In this document: positions 1 to 6,587 of the stretch, one piece after another | Layout: the number at the start of each line of letters is the position of its first letter | Position numbering within the stretch: position 1 is the stretch's first letter | Notes under the pieces: model-generated | The model's input: the letters and a program-made list of their open reading frames with translations, nothing else | Databases searched by the model: none | What the model was told of the DNA's origin: nothing | Program-made: the position numbers and the translations under genes | Assembly: GCA_007131895.1 (NCBI GenBank) | Contig: SLPR01000182.1 | Coordinates: 1-12,094, forward strand | Direction: 5' to 3' | Length of the DNA: 12,094 nucleotides | Source: Bacteroidales bacterium | GTDB lineage: Bacteria; Bacteroidota; Bacteroidia; Bacteroidales; UBA7960

Positions 1-138
1 ATATTTGGAGGAGACATTGGTTGTAACATGATGACAGGGCTTCCTCCTCACAACATGCAAGACTATTTATTTTGTATGGGCTCTTCTATTGGGATAGCTC
101 ATGGAATTAAAAAGTCTTCAGGAGCAGAAGGAAGCTAA
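1..138 (+). pseudogene. Truncated IorA-like fragment (indolepyruvate ferredoxin oxidoreductase alpha subunit, TPP domain)
   Basis: Frame 1 is open from the left edge to a TAA at 136-138, giving 45 codons. The peptide contains GGDIGCN, then TGLPPHN, then CMGSSIGIAHGIKK. This resembles the thiamine-diphosphate/Mg-binding segment of IorA, where a GDIGC motif is followed by a short linker and an MGASIG-type motif. In that family roughly 200 more residues follow, including a GDSTF motif. Here the frame stops soon after the KKSSG residues, and no other frame of the next several hundred bases continues the domain, because the universal stress protein gene begins at once. The fragment therefore looks like a 3'-truncated, probably non-functional gene, or one side of a rearrangement or assembly junction near base 125. 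The 5' part lies outside the window. The family assignment is from recognised motifs only and rests on a short stretch. Confidence 0.55.
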
Positions 139-142
139 AGAT

Positions 143-1024
143 ATGAAGGAGATACGGCGTATTCTTGTTCCGGTTGATTTTTCCGGGTTTTCAAAAACCG
201 CCTGCAGATATGCCATCAAACTGGCAGAGAAATATGATGCAGATATAAAAATCATTCATGTATTTTATGCACCCATCGTAGATCTTGTGCCCATTACAGA
301 TGCCTACTCCATTCAGGTGGATATGGATATTAACCTGAGAGAAATGGAAGAGCAGGCCAGGAAAAAACTGGTTGATTTTGTAACAGAAGTAAGGCAAATT
401 GCTGTTGACGAAGGGCTTGAGCAAATCAAGATAAGCTATTCGCTCAGAGAGGGAATTGTGGAAGATGAAATTGCCACCATGGCAAAAGCTTATAAACCAG
501 GAATTATTGTGGTGGGCACCAAGGGCAAAGGAGAGAAACAAAGTGATATTATTGGCAGTGTGGTATACAGAGTGCTTGACAAAACCAAGATCCCGGTGCT
601 GGCCATCCCTGATAAAGCAAGTTTTGAAAACTTGTCCAATGTAAAAAAGATTGTTTATGTTACTGATTTTGATGAATCCGATTATGTTGCTATCCGAAGA
701 CTTATTTACATTGTTTCTGCCTTTGACGTGAAAATTCATTGTGTACATGTTACCAAAGACAAAGAAGACAAGTGGGATTCGGCAAAGATGGATAATCTGA
801 GAGATTACTTTAAAAGGATCAATAAAAATGTAAAAGTAGAATGCAGTTTTATCAAAGGCGATAATCCGGTGGATAACCTTGAAGCATTCTGCAAGCTCAA
901 CGAAATTGATATTATTGCTCTCAGCAACAAGAAAAGAGGTTTGCTGCAAAGAATTTTCAATCCAGGGCTTACACGCAAGTTGATTCATTCGGGCAATCTG
1001 CCTCTGTTATTGTTCAGAGCCTGA
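143..1024 (+). CDS. Universal stress protein, tandem UspA domains
   Basis: This cytoplasmic protein of 293 residues has two UspA domains, about residues 4-157 and 167-293. Domain 1 starts RRILVPVDFSG, with the conserved Asp at 12, and carries an intact nucleotide-binding signature: G125-2x-G128-9x-G138-S139. Domain 2 begins KKIVYVTDFD, but in place of the glycine signature it has SNKKRG followed by NPGL, so it probably does not bind ATP in the usual way. Tandem Usps of this kind are common in Bacteroidota and are linked to stress or growth-arrest responses; their exact targets are generally unknown. The frame is open back to an ATG at 101, but the 14 extra codons overlap the IorA-like fragment and precede the usual domain start. 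ATG 143, with purine-rich AAGGAAG about 8 bases upstream, is preferred. No operon partner is evident. Confidence 0.9.
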   Translation: MKEIRRILVPVDFSGFSKTACRYAIKLAEKYDADIKIIHVFYAPIVDLVPITDAYSIQVDMDINLREMEEQARKKLVDFVTEVRQIAVDEGLEQIKISYSLREGIVEDEIATMAKAYKPGIIVVGTKGKGEKQSDIIGSVVYRVLDKTKIPVLAIPDKASFENLSNVKKIVYVTDFDESDYVAIRRLIYIVSAFDVKIHCVHVTKDKEDKWDSAKMDNLRDYFKRINKNVKVECSFIKGDNPVDNLEAFCKLNEIDIIALSNKKRGLLQRIFNPGLTRKLIHSGNLPLLLFRA

Positions 1025-1085
1025 TTGTTTGTGATTTGTAAAATAAAAAAATGGTTGTTTAGTTTTTTTTCTATTAAGATAAACA

Positions 1086-1137
1086 AGACCCTGTTTGGCT
1101 GGTTAATCAATTATGTACAATTTAACCCGGAGGGTCT
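1086..1137 (+). promoter_or_regulatory. Nested inverted repeat covering a Shine-Dalgarno site
   Basis: AGACCCT (1086-1092) is a perfect reverse complement of AGGGTCT (1131-1137), which ends directly at the ATG at 1138. Nested inside it, GGTTAA (1101-1106) pairs with TTAACC (1122-1127). The outer right arm contains most of GGAGGG (1129-1134), an unusually strong Shine-Dalgarno site for a Bacteroidota gene. As RNA, the stem would hide the ribosome binding site. The pairing is read directly from the sequence; a regulatory role is inference. Confidence 0.35.
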
Positions 1138-1575
1138 ATGAGGATTCGATTGATTACAACTATTAATGCACCATTTGAGAGGGTTCATAAGGATTTTAAC
1201 CAGAAACTCTTTGATTACCTGATGCCTCCTTTTTCTTTGGCTTCCATAGAAAGATACGATGGGCAAAACCCTGGTGATCTTATTGATCTGAAATTCAATA
1301 TTCCTATTCTGGGACACTGGACGGTTATCATTAAAGAGTCCTGGCTTTCCCACAGGGAATATGGCTTTGTAGATAGGGGGCTTAGGGTTCCTTTTGGCAT
1401 TTCATACTGGCAACATATACACAGGGTGGTCGCCCGCAACAACCACTCCTGTTTTATTATTGATGATATCGAATACGAAACCTCATGGAGGTTTCTTGAT
1501 TACTTGCTATACCTGCCTTTGATGACCATCTTCTATCCCCGTAAATACCAATACCGAAAATTCTACAGACAATAA
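1138..1575 (+). CDS. SRPBCC-superfamily-like protein (START/Bet v 1 fold), function unknown
   Basis: This is a 145-residue protein without signal peptide or clear membrane span. Its beginning, RIRLITTINAPFERVHKDF, resembles the first strand and helix of SRPBCC proteins, where a beta strand leads into an xAPxExVW-like helix start. It continues with alternating strands and ends in an amphipathic helix rich in aromatic and basic residues (about 118-145), as in the long C-terminal helix of that fold. Such domains bind hydrophobic ligands or act as coenzyme-Q-binding or cyclase-like proteins, and sequence alone does not show the ligand here. The start at 1138 has GGAGGG 3 bases upstream and lies directly after an inverted repeat. 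The neighbours give no pathway hint. The family call is tentative; the reading frame itself is convincing. Confidence 0.65.
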   Translation: MRIRLITTINAPFERVHKDFNQKLFDYLMPPFSLASIERYDGQNPGDLIDLKFNIPILGHWTVIIKESWLSHREYGFVDRGLRVPFGISYWQHIHRVVARNNHSCFIIDDIEYETSWRFLDYLLYLPLMTIFYPRKYQYRKFYRQ

Positions 1576-1751
1576 GCCCCGTGGTGTCTTAAGGTCAATT
1601 GTCTGTTGTTGAATTGATATCTTTTCTTCTGAACCTATGCATCACTGCTTTAGAAGAACCTGAAATGATGGTGCTGTATATATGAAACCCTTAAAACTAC
1701 CCCGCACTTTTTCCCTGGTTGCCATCCGGAAATACAGGTTAATAATTATTT

Positions 1752-1784
1752 GCCTGATTATTCGGTTCAGGACAGGGCTTTTTT
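1752..1784 (+). terminator. Weak candidate intrinsic terminator
   Basis: GCCTG (1752-1756) can pair with CAGGGC (1773-1778) with one bulged G, and six T follow at 1779-1784. An alternative stem is CCTGA (1753-1757) with TCAGG (1767-1771). It lies 177 bases after the SRPBCC-like gene and 88 before the lipoprotein gene, so it could separate the two. The stem is short and imperfect. Confidence 0.22.
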
Positions 1785-1871
1785 GTAATTTCGAACTCTG
1801 ATTAGTGTTATCAAGAAAACTCTTGTTTCTTAAAAGTACTGATTAGGGTTATTAATATTGTAAAACATACT

Positions 1872-3524
1872 ATGCGCAAACCAGGTTTTTATCTTTTAGT
1901 CTTTCTTTTCATTGCTTTTACTTTTTCCTGTAAAGGCCCTTATGAGGATTATTCGCATCTCTCACTTTTTCGCTACAATGAAGATGGAAGTATTACCTCC
2001 CTGGATCCGGTATATGCACGTAATCAGGCAAATATATGGGCTGCATCACAAATATTCAACGGACTTGTGCAGCTCGATACCATGTTAATTGTGAAACCTG
2101 CCATTGCCCATAGTTGGGATATTTCAGATGATGGAACTGTTTATACTTTTTACCTGCGCAATGATGTTTATTTTCATGATGACGAATCCTTCGAAGACCG
2201 CAAGGGCAGAAGGGTAGTGGCAGAGGATTTTATTTTTAGCTTTGCGCGGCTTACAGACCCCACTCTTAATTCGCCCGGCAGTTGGGTAATGAACCCCGTA
2301 GCACGAAAAAAGGATGGAACTCTGGATATTGAAGCATTGGCCGACACTGTTTTGCAAATAAGGCTGAAAGAACCTTTTCCTCCCATGGCCGGATTGCTCT
2401 GCATGCAATATTGTTCGGTAGTGCCTCGTGAGGCTGTTGAGGCCAGGGGACAGGATTTTCGAAAAACTCCAGTGGGCACCGGCCCTTTTCGCTTTCAGTA
2501 CTGGAAAGAGGGGGTGAAACTGGTATTCCGAAAAAACGAAAATTATTTTGAGTTCGAGGGTAGTGAACGCTTACCCTACCTGGATGCTGTTGCCATTACT
2601 TTTATTCAAGACCGGCAAACAGCCTTTCTTGAGTTTATCAAGGGGAATCTTGACATTCTTACCCGTATTGATGCCAGCTATAAAGATGAATTGCTTACTC
2701 CCGGCGGAGAACTGCAGGAGAAACATCGTGAACGTTTTTACAAACGGACCGGTCCGTTTCTCAATACAGAATATCTGGGCATTCTGGTGGATAAGAATGC
2801 TCCCAACAGCTTGTCTGCACTGCAGATAAGAAAAGTCAGGCAGGCCATTAATTATGGTTTTGACAGGGAAAAAATGCTCAAATATCTTCGTAATAACCTG
2901 GGGACACCTGCTCATGCAGGATTTGTTCCTGTGGGAATGCCCGGCTTTGACAAAAATGAAGGAGGGTTTAACTACCAACCCGATAAAGCAAGGAGGTTGC
3001 TTGCTGACGCCGGCTTTCCCAATGGTGAAGGTTTGCCTGCAATTGAACTTTCAACCACCTCCCTTTACATGGATATCGGACAATATATTCAACACGAATT
3101 GTCGCGTATTGGAATCCGAATGCAAATCAATGTAATGCCTCCTGCTACATTGCGCGAAATGATGGCCAAAGCCGATGCCCCCTTTTTCAGAGGCTCCTGG
3201 ATTGCCGATTATCCCGATGCGGAAAACTACCTGGCCCTTTTTTATTCAAAAAATCACACCCCTGCAGGACCTAATTACACACGCTTTACCAGCCATGAGT
3301 TTGACAGGCTTTACGAAAAATCCAGCTCTGTGGTTGATGATTCCCTCAGATTTGAATATTACAGAAAACTTGACCGAATTATAATTGAGGAAGCACCGGT
3401 AGTGCCATTGTTTTATGATCAGTCTGTAAGGTTTTTGCCCCATTATGTAAAAGGGCTTGAAACCAATCCTTTAAATCATATGCTTTTAAAAAGAGTGAGA
3501 ATAGAAAGTACTACAGACCGATAG
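1872..3524 (+). CDS. Peptide-type ABC transporter substrate-binding lipoprotein (SBP_bac_5 family)
   Basis: This 550-residue lipoprotein has a hydrophobic signal sequence (residues 6-18) ending in a TFSC lipobox, with the lipidated cysteine at residue 20. The mature part follows the SBP_bac_5 (OppA/DppA) pattern. It begins with an SLDPVYA segment (43-49) and IFNGLVQLD (61-69), followed by a block around residues 78-100 containing AHSWDISDDG and then YTFYLR. VAEDFIFSF (117-125) and TPVGTGPF follow, and the C-terminal region has PLFYDQSVRF before the end. This family binds oligopeptides or similar solutes in the periplasm for an inner-membrane ABC importer. The length is normal. No permease or ATPase gene lies nearby, so it is an orphan binding protein that must share a transporter encoded elsewhere or act as a chaperone or sensor. 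The substrate cannot be read from the sequence. There is no Shine-Dalgarno site, which is usual in this phylum. It ends 11 bases from a convergent gene. Confidence 0.88.
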   Translation: MRKPGFYLLVFLFIAFTFSCKGPYEDYSHLSLFRYNEDGSITSLDPVYARNQANIWAASQIFNGLVQLDTMLIVKPAIAHSWDISDDGTVYTFYLRNDVYFHDDESFEDRKGRRVVAEDFIFSFARLTDPTLNSPGSWVMNPVARKKDGTLDIEALADTVLQIRLKEPFPPMAGLLCMQYCSVVPREAVEARGQDFRKTPVGTGPFRFQYWKEGVKLVFRKNENYFEFEGSERLPYLDAVAITFIQDRQTAFLEFIKGNLDILTRIDASYKDELLTPGGELQEKHRERFYKRTGPFLNTEYLGILVDKNAPNSLSALQIRKVRQAINYGFDREKMLKYLRNNLGTPAHAGFVPVGMPGFDKNEGGFNYQPDKARRLLADAGFPNGEGLPAIELSTTSLYMDIGQYIQHELSRIGIRMQINVMPPATLREMMAKADAPFFRGSWIADYPDAENYLALFYSKNHTPAGPNYTRFTSHEFDRLYEKSSSVVDDSLRFEYYRKLDRIIIEEAPVVPLFYDQSVRFLPHYVKGLETNPLNHMLLKRVRIESTTDR

Positions 3525-3535
3525 TCATCGAATCC

Positions 3536-4306
3536 TTAATCTTCAAGGCTTATTTGCAGTCCATCGTAACTTAGCTCGATACCCAAAGGTAACAAACTGT
3601 TTATTTCGTGGTGAAAACCCATTTGATGACTTATGTGAGTTATGTATCCCTTTTCTGGTCGCAGCTCCTGCAGTATTTCTGTTGCCTGCTGAAGGTTGAA
3701 ATGTGAATGGTGTTTTTCTTTCCTTAAAGCGTTTATAATTACCACTTTACTTCCTCTTAATTTATCAAATTCTTCAGGTTCAATATAGCTGGCATCTGTA
3801 AGGTAAGAAAAACCTCCGATGCGAAAACCCAGAACAGGCATCCTGCCATGCAATGCTGCAATGGGTATTAATTGGTCGTCGTTGACCTGGAAAGGCTCAC
3901 CGGAAATGGTATGCAGATTGATCTGGGGTACACCGGGATATTTTTCTTCTCCAAAGGCATAAGAAAAATCTTTCTGGATGGTTTTCAGAGAGCTTTCACT
4001 TCCGTATATATCCATTGGTTTTTTTTGTATCCAGTTGAAGGCTCTTACATCATCAATCCCCCCAATATGGTCTTTGTGATTATGGGTTATAAGAATGGCG
4101 TCGAGCCGGCTAACCTTTTCCCGAAGCATTTGCTGACGAAAATCAGGACCGGCATCAATAACCATTACATTGCGATGGGTTTCAACCATTATCGAAGTCC
4201 TTAGCCGCTGATCTTTTTCATCTCTACTCTGGCAAACATTACATTCACATGCTACCACAGGCACTCCCTGAGAGGTTCCGGTTCCAAGTACTTTTACAGT
4301 TATCAT
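3536..4306 (-). CDS. Metallo-beta-lactamase-fold hydrolase, PhnP-like (COG1235)
   Basis: This is a cytoplasmic 256-residue protein. It begins ITVKVLGTGTSQG, as PhnP-like phosphodiesterases do, and then has a Cys cluster, C20-E-C22-N-V-C25, matching the structural zinc ligands of E. coli PhnP. The catalytic metal motif is H75-N-H77-K-D79-H80, followed by GGIDD. Further likely ligands are H153 (ALHGR), D171 (LTDASY), H202 in the HHSHFNLQQA segment, and H224 in THISH. All expected residues are present, so the enzyme should be active. PhnP cleaves cyclic phosphodiesters such as 5-phosphoribosyl 1,2-cyclic phosphate. No phosphonate-utilisation genes are here, however, and related Bacteroidota proteins are widespread, so the physiological substrate is unknown and the symbol phnP is not assigned. 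It is monocistronic, transcribed away from the flavoprotein gene and convergent to the lipoprotein gene. Confidence 0.88.
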   Translation of the reverse strand: MITVKVLGTGTSQGVPVVACECNVCQSRDEKDQRLRTSIMVETHRNVMVIDAGPDFRQQMLREKVSRLDAILITHNHKDHIGGIDDVRAFNWIQKKPMDIYGSESSLKTIQKDFSYAFGEEKYPGVPQINLHTISGEPFQVNDDQLIPIAALHGRMPVLGFRIGGFSYLTDASYIEPEEFDKLRGSKVVIINALRKEKHHSHFNLQQATEILQELRPEKGYITHISHQMGFHHEINSLLPLGIELSYDGLQISLED

Positions 4307-4312
4307 AGGGTA

Positions 4313-4339
4313 TTGTGTCGGTTTTTTAAGGGTAATTTG
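4313..4339 (+). promoter_or_regulatory. Weak candidate promoter in the divergent gap
   Basis: TTG (4313-4315) is followed 17 bases later by TAATTTG (4333-4339), one base short of the Bacteroidota -7 consensus TAnnTTTG. It points toward the two terminator-like hairpins downstream. It is not a full match and could be chance in AT-rich DNA. Confidence 0.18.
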
Positions 4340-4380
4340 TAGTTTTCAACTGCCATCCTAAGAGGTTTCGCTATTTTACC

Positions 4381-4440
4381 TGGTGAAGTTAATGAATTAA
4401 TAAAACCTTTATGAAAGCCAATGGTTCACCAAATTTTTTT
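4381..4440 (+). terminator. Terminator-like hairpin with T-tract
   Basis: TGGTGAA (4381-4387) is a perfect reverse complement of TTCACCA (4425-4431). After AA come seven T at 4434-4440. The 37-base loop contains a second small palindrome, TTAAT-GA-ATTAA. On the plus strand this resembles an intrinsic terminator, but no plus-strand gene precedes it in this gap. It may end a short untranslated RNA or lie in the leader of the flavoprotein gene. Confidence 0.3.
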
Positions 4441-4451
4441 AAATAGGAGAA

Positions 4452-4487
4452 GGGACAAACATTTGCTGAGTCCCGGTATTTTTTTTT
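4452..4487 (+). terminator. Second terminator-like hairpin with T9 tract
   Basis: GGGAC (4452-4456) pairs perfectly with GTCCC (4470-4474) over a 13-base loop. After GGTA comes a run of nine T (4479-4487). It follows the hairpin at 4381-4440 in tandem and in the same orientation, 75 bases before the start of the flavoprotein gene. The stem is only five pairs but GC-rich. Confidence 0.3.
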
Positions 4488-4562
4488 ACGTCAAATTTGG
4501 CTACATTCGCAAGTTGAAGGAAAAGTTTAAGAAAGTGTTCAATGATCTGTTAAAGCTTTGGT

Positions 4563-5084
4563 ATGCAGAAAGATTTTGAGAATATAGATCCTTACTATTT
4601 AAGTGAAAGTATCTTTAAACTTATTGGTAAGGACTGGATGTTGATTACCTCAGGTGAAAAAAATAATTATAATATGATGACCGCCAGCTGGGGTACCTGT
4701 GGGATTCTTTGGAACAAACCTATTGCTGTTATCTTTGTACGTCCCCAGCGGTATACTTTTGATTTTCTGGAAAAAAACGATTATTTCTCCCTGAATTTTT
4801 TTGATGACTCATATCGGGAAACCTTGAATGTTTTGGGGACTCAATCAGGACGTGATATTAATAAAATGGCTGTTGAAGAACTTCATGCAGATGTTCTGGA
4901 ATCAGGCTCTGTTTATTTTCAGCAGGCAAGAATGGTAATGGAGTGTAAAAAGATTTATTACGACGATATTAAGCCAGAACTTTTCACAGACCCCTCCATT
5001 CATAATATATATCCTGCAAAAGACTATCACCGGATGTATATTGGAGAGTTGAAAAGCTGTTGGGCCCGAAAACAGGTACAATAA
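4563..5084 (+). CDS. Flavin reductase-like / FMN-binding split-barrel protein
   Basis: This cytoplasmic protein has 173 residues, the usual length for the family. It shows the flavin-reductase-like split-barrel pattern. An early strand has WMLITSG, followed by NMMTASWG (37-44), the segment that contacts the FMN phosphate. Next come KPIAVIFVRPQRYT (52-65), FSLNFFDD (75-82) and LGTQSGRD (91-98). The C-terminal part has the HRMYIGEL strand (156-163) typical of flavoredoxin-type members. Proteins of this class bind FMN tightly, or reduce free flavin with NAD(P)H, as small electron-transfer partners. The natural acceptor is not shown by the context. No Shine-Dalgarno site is visible before ATG 4563. 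A TACATTCG box at 4502-4509 resembles a -7 element but lacks a well-placed upstream TTG. The gene is 56 bases ahead of the next gene in the same direction and may be cotranscribed with it. Confidence 0.85.
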   Translation: MQKDFENIDPYYLSESIFKLIGKDWMLITSGEKNNYNMMTASWGTCGILWNKPIAVIFVRPQRYTFDFLEKNDYFSLNFFDDSYRETLNVLGTQSGRDINKMAVEELHADVLESGSVYFQQARMVMECKKIYYDDIKPELFTDPSIHNIYPAKDYHRMYIGELKSCWARKQVQ

Positions 5085-5140
5085 TCATTATTTTGAAGAT
5101 TACAAATCAAATTATATATTGATTCATTTAGGAACAACCA

Positions 5141-5704
5141 TTGAAAGCACTTAGGAAAATACAAGACAGTTTTAGATTGTGGTTGCTCAAACGGGCCCAC
5201 AAAAAACTACAGAGAAAACGCAAGATGATGGGTTATCATCAGGCAGATAGTTTTGGAATTATATATGATGCGACTTCAGAAGATAATTACAGACATGTTA
5301 CCCACCTGGTTCGGGAGTTGCAGCAGGATCAGAGAAAGGTGAAAACACTTGGCTTTGTAACCTTAAAAAAAATGCCGGAACATTGTTTTCCCAAGCTTAC
5401 TTTTGAGTTTTGCAATGCATCAGGTTTTGCATGGAACCAGCAGCCGGTGGCGCAAAGTGTAAAAGATTTTCTTTCCCATTCGTTTGATGTGCTGATAGAT
5501 CTTACACCCTCTGCCTTTCATCAGGTAAAGTTTCTTTGCGCTATCTCTGATGCAAATATGAAAGTAGGAAGGTACGTTGAAAAATATATAGACGTTTATG
5601 ACCTGATGCTTCAGGTTGATGATAGTAATTCTATTGTGGAAACCAGCGGCCAAGTTATGCACTATTTAAAAATGATTAATAATAATGGAAACAAACAGGA
5701 ATAG
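5141..5704 (+). CDS. DUF6913-like protein of unknown function, upstream of dapA
   Basis: This protein has 187 residues. The N-terminus (1-32) is strongly basic and amphipathic with no signal peptide (for example LKRAHKKLQRKRK), suggesting contact with membrane or nucleic acid. The rest looks like an alternating alpha/beta domain: FGIIYDA (38-44), VKTLGFVTL (69-77), FDVLIDLTP (114-122) and a C-terminal strand DLMLQV. This general plan, and the position directly before dapA, match what I recall of the Bacteroidota family DUF6913, whose function is unknown to me. The start is a TTG with AGGA at 5130-5133, 7 bases upstream; the first internal ATG is at codon 29 and would remove the conserved-looking basic segment. 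The last 20 bases overlap dapA, which implies translational coupling. No catalytic motif is recognised. Family membership is from memory and not verified. Confidence 0.72.
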   Translation: MKALRKIQDSFRLWLLKRAHKKLQRKRKMMGYHQADSFGIIYDATSEDNYRHVTHLVRELQQDQRKVKTLGFVTLKKMPEHCFPKLTFEFCNASGFAWNQQPVAQSVKDFLSHSFDVLIDLTPSAFHQVKFLCAISDANMKVGRYVEKYIDVYDLMLQVDDSNSIVETSGQVMHYLKMINNNGNKQE

Positions 5705-6578
5705 TTTCCGGGGTACCGGAGTGGCAATTGTTACACCCTTTCATCGTGAGGGTAGTATTGACTTTAAATCATTTGAAAAACTTATTGAATATCAGATCCA
5801 GGAAGGTGTTGAGTATATCGTTTTTATGGGTACTACCGGAGAGTCGGTTACTTTAAATAATGATGAAAAGATTGCCATTCAGAATTTCGGATTGGAGATA
5901 GTAGATAAAAGAGTGCCAGTTGTGGTAGGGGTAGGAGGAAACAACACCCGACAGGTTGCCTATCAGCTGAAAGAAACTGACTTTACAGGTGTATCCGCCA
6001 TTCTCTCAGTAAGTCCCTATTATAGCAAGCCCCAGCCCAAAGGCATCTACAACCATTATAAGCTCATCGCAGGTGAAAGCCCGGTGCCTGTAATAATGTA
6101 TAATGTCCCTTCCCGCACCGGCTCCAATATGGATGCTGACACTGTTTTGAAAATAGCTCATGAGGTTCCTAATATTATTGCAATTAAGGAAGCATCAGGA
6201 GATTTGGCTCAGTGCTCAAGAATTATTCAGAATAAACCGGATGATTTTCTGGTAATCTCTGGCGATGATGCGCTGACACTCCCCTTTATGGCTATTGGCG
6301 GCGATGGAGTGATTTCTGTTATTGCCAATGCATTTCCCAATCAATTCTCTCAAATGGTGAGATATTGCCTGGAAAATAATTATGTGAAAGCCAGGGAACT
6401 GCATTTTCAGTTGTTTGATATTATAGAAACCATTTATGCGGATGGAAGCCCCTCTGGTGTCAAGGCTTTACTTGAAATAATGGGATTCTCAAAAAACTAT
6501 GTGAGGCTTCCCCTTGTAAAGGTTAATAAGGCAATTTACAATCAATTGTCGGCTCTTAATGAAAAATTCAATCCATAG
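5685..6578 (+). CDS. dapA: 4-hydroxy-tetrahydrodipicolinate synthase
   Basis: DapA condenses pyruvate with aspartate 4-semialdehyde, the first step committed to diaminopimelate and lysine. It is a cytoplasmic class I aldolase with a TIM barrel, and the length of 297 residues is normal. All key residues are visible. The GTTGES motif includes T50 and T51, and Y113 lies in PYYSKPQ. Y139 and R144 lie in MYNVPSRTG, and the Schiff-base lysine is K168 in IAIKEASGD. The GGDGVISV segment (205-212) is also typical. N-acetylneuraminate lyase relatives share the fold, but the YNVPSRTG and GTTGES motifs favour DapA. ATG 5685 lies inside the preceding gene without its own Shine-Dalgarno site, so translation is probably coupled to that gene. 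The carboxypeptidase gene follows immediately. No other dap gene is in the window. Confidence 0.95.
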   Translation: METNRNSFRGTGVAIVTPFHREGSIDFKSFEKLIEYQIQEGVEYIVFMGTTGESVTLNNDEKIAIQNFGLEIVDKRVPVVVGVGGNNTRQVAYQLKETDFTGVSAILSVSPYYSKPQPKGIYNHYKLIAGESPVPVIMYNVPSRTGSNMDADTVLKIAHEVPNIIAIKEASGDLAQCSRIIQNKPDDFLVISGDDALTLPFMAIGGDGVISVIANAFPNQFSQMVRYCLENNYVKARELHFQLFDIIETIYADGSPSGVKALLEIMGFSKNYVRLPLVKVNKAIYNQLSALNEKFNP

Positions 6579-6587
6579 TTGAACTTT

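Noticed and set aside
101..142. ATG at 101 as the start of the universal stress protein
   Set aside because: The 14 extra codons lie in another frame of the IorA-like fragment and precede the normal domain start; ATG 143 fits the family.
191..988. Long minus-strand open frame of 265 codons
   Set aside because: It lies entirely antisense to the well-supported universal stress protein, and its translation shows no recognisable domain.
1682..1801. 39-codon plus-strand frame with a hydrophobic middle
   Set aside because: No ribosome binding site, no recognisable features, and it overlaps the weak terminator candidate; probably chance.
2571..2978. Minus-strand frame of 135 codons
   Set aside because: It is a shadow of the substrate-binding lipoprotein gene, with no independent support.
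3536..4306. Assignment of the hydrolase as phosphonate-pathway phnP
   Set aside because: Motifs match, but no phn genes are nearby and the wider family has other roles, so only a PhnP-like label is justified.
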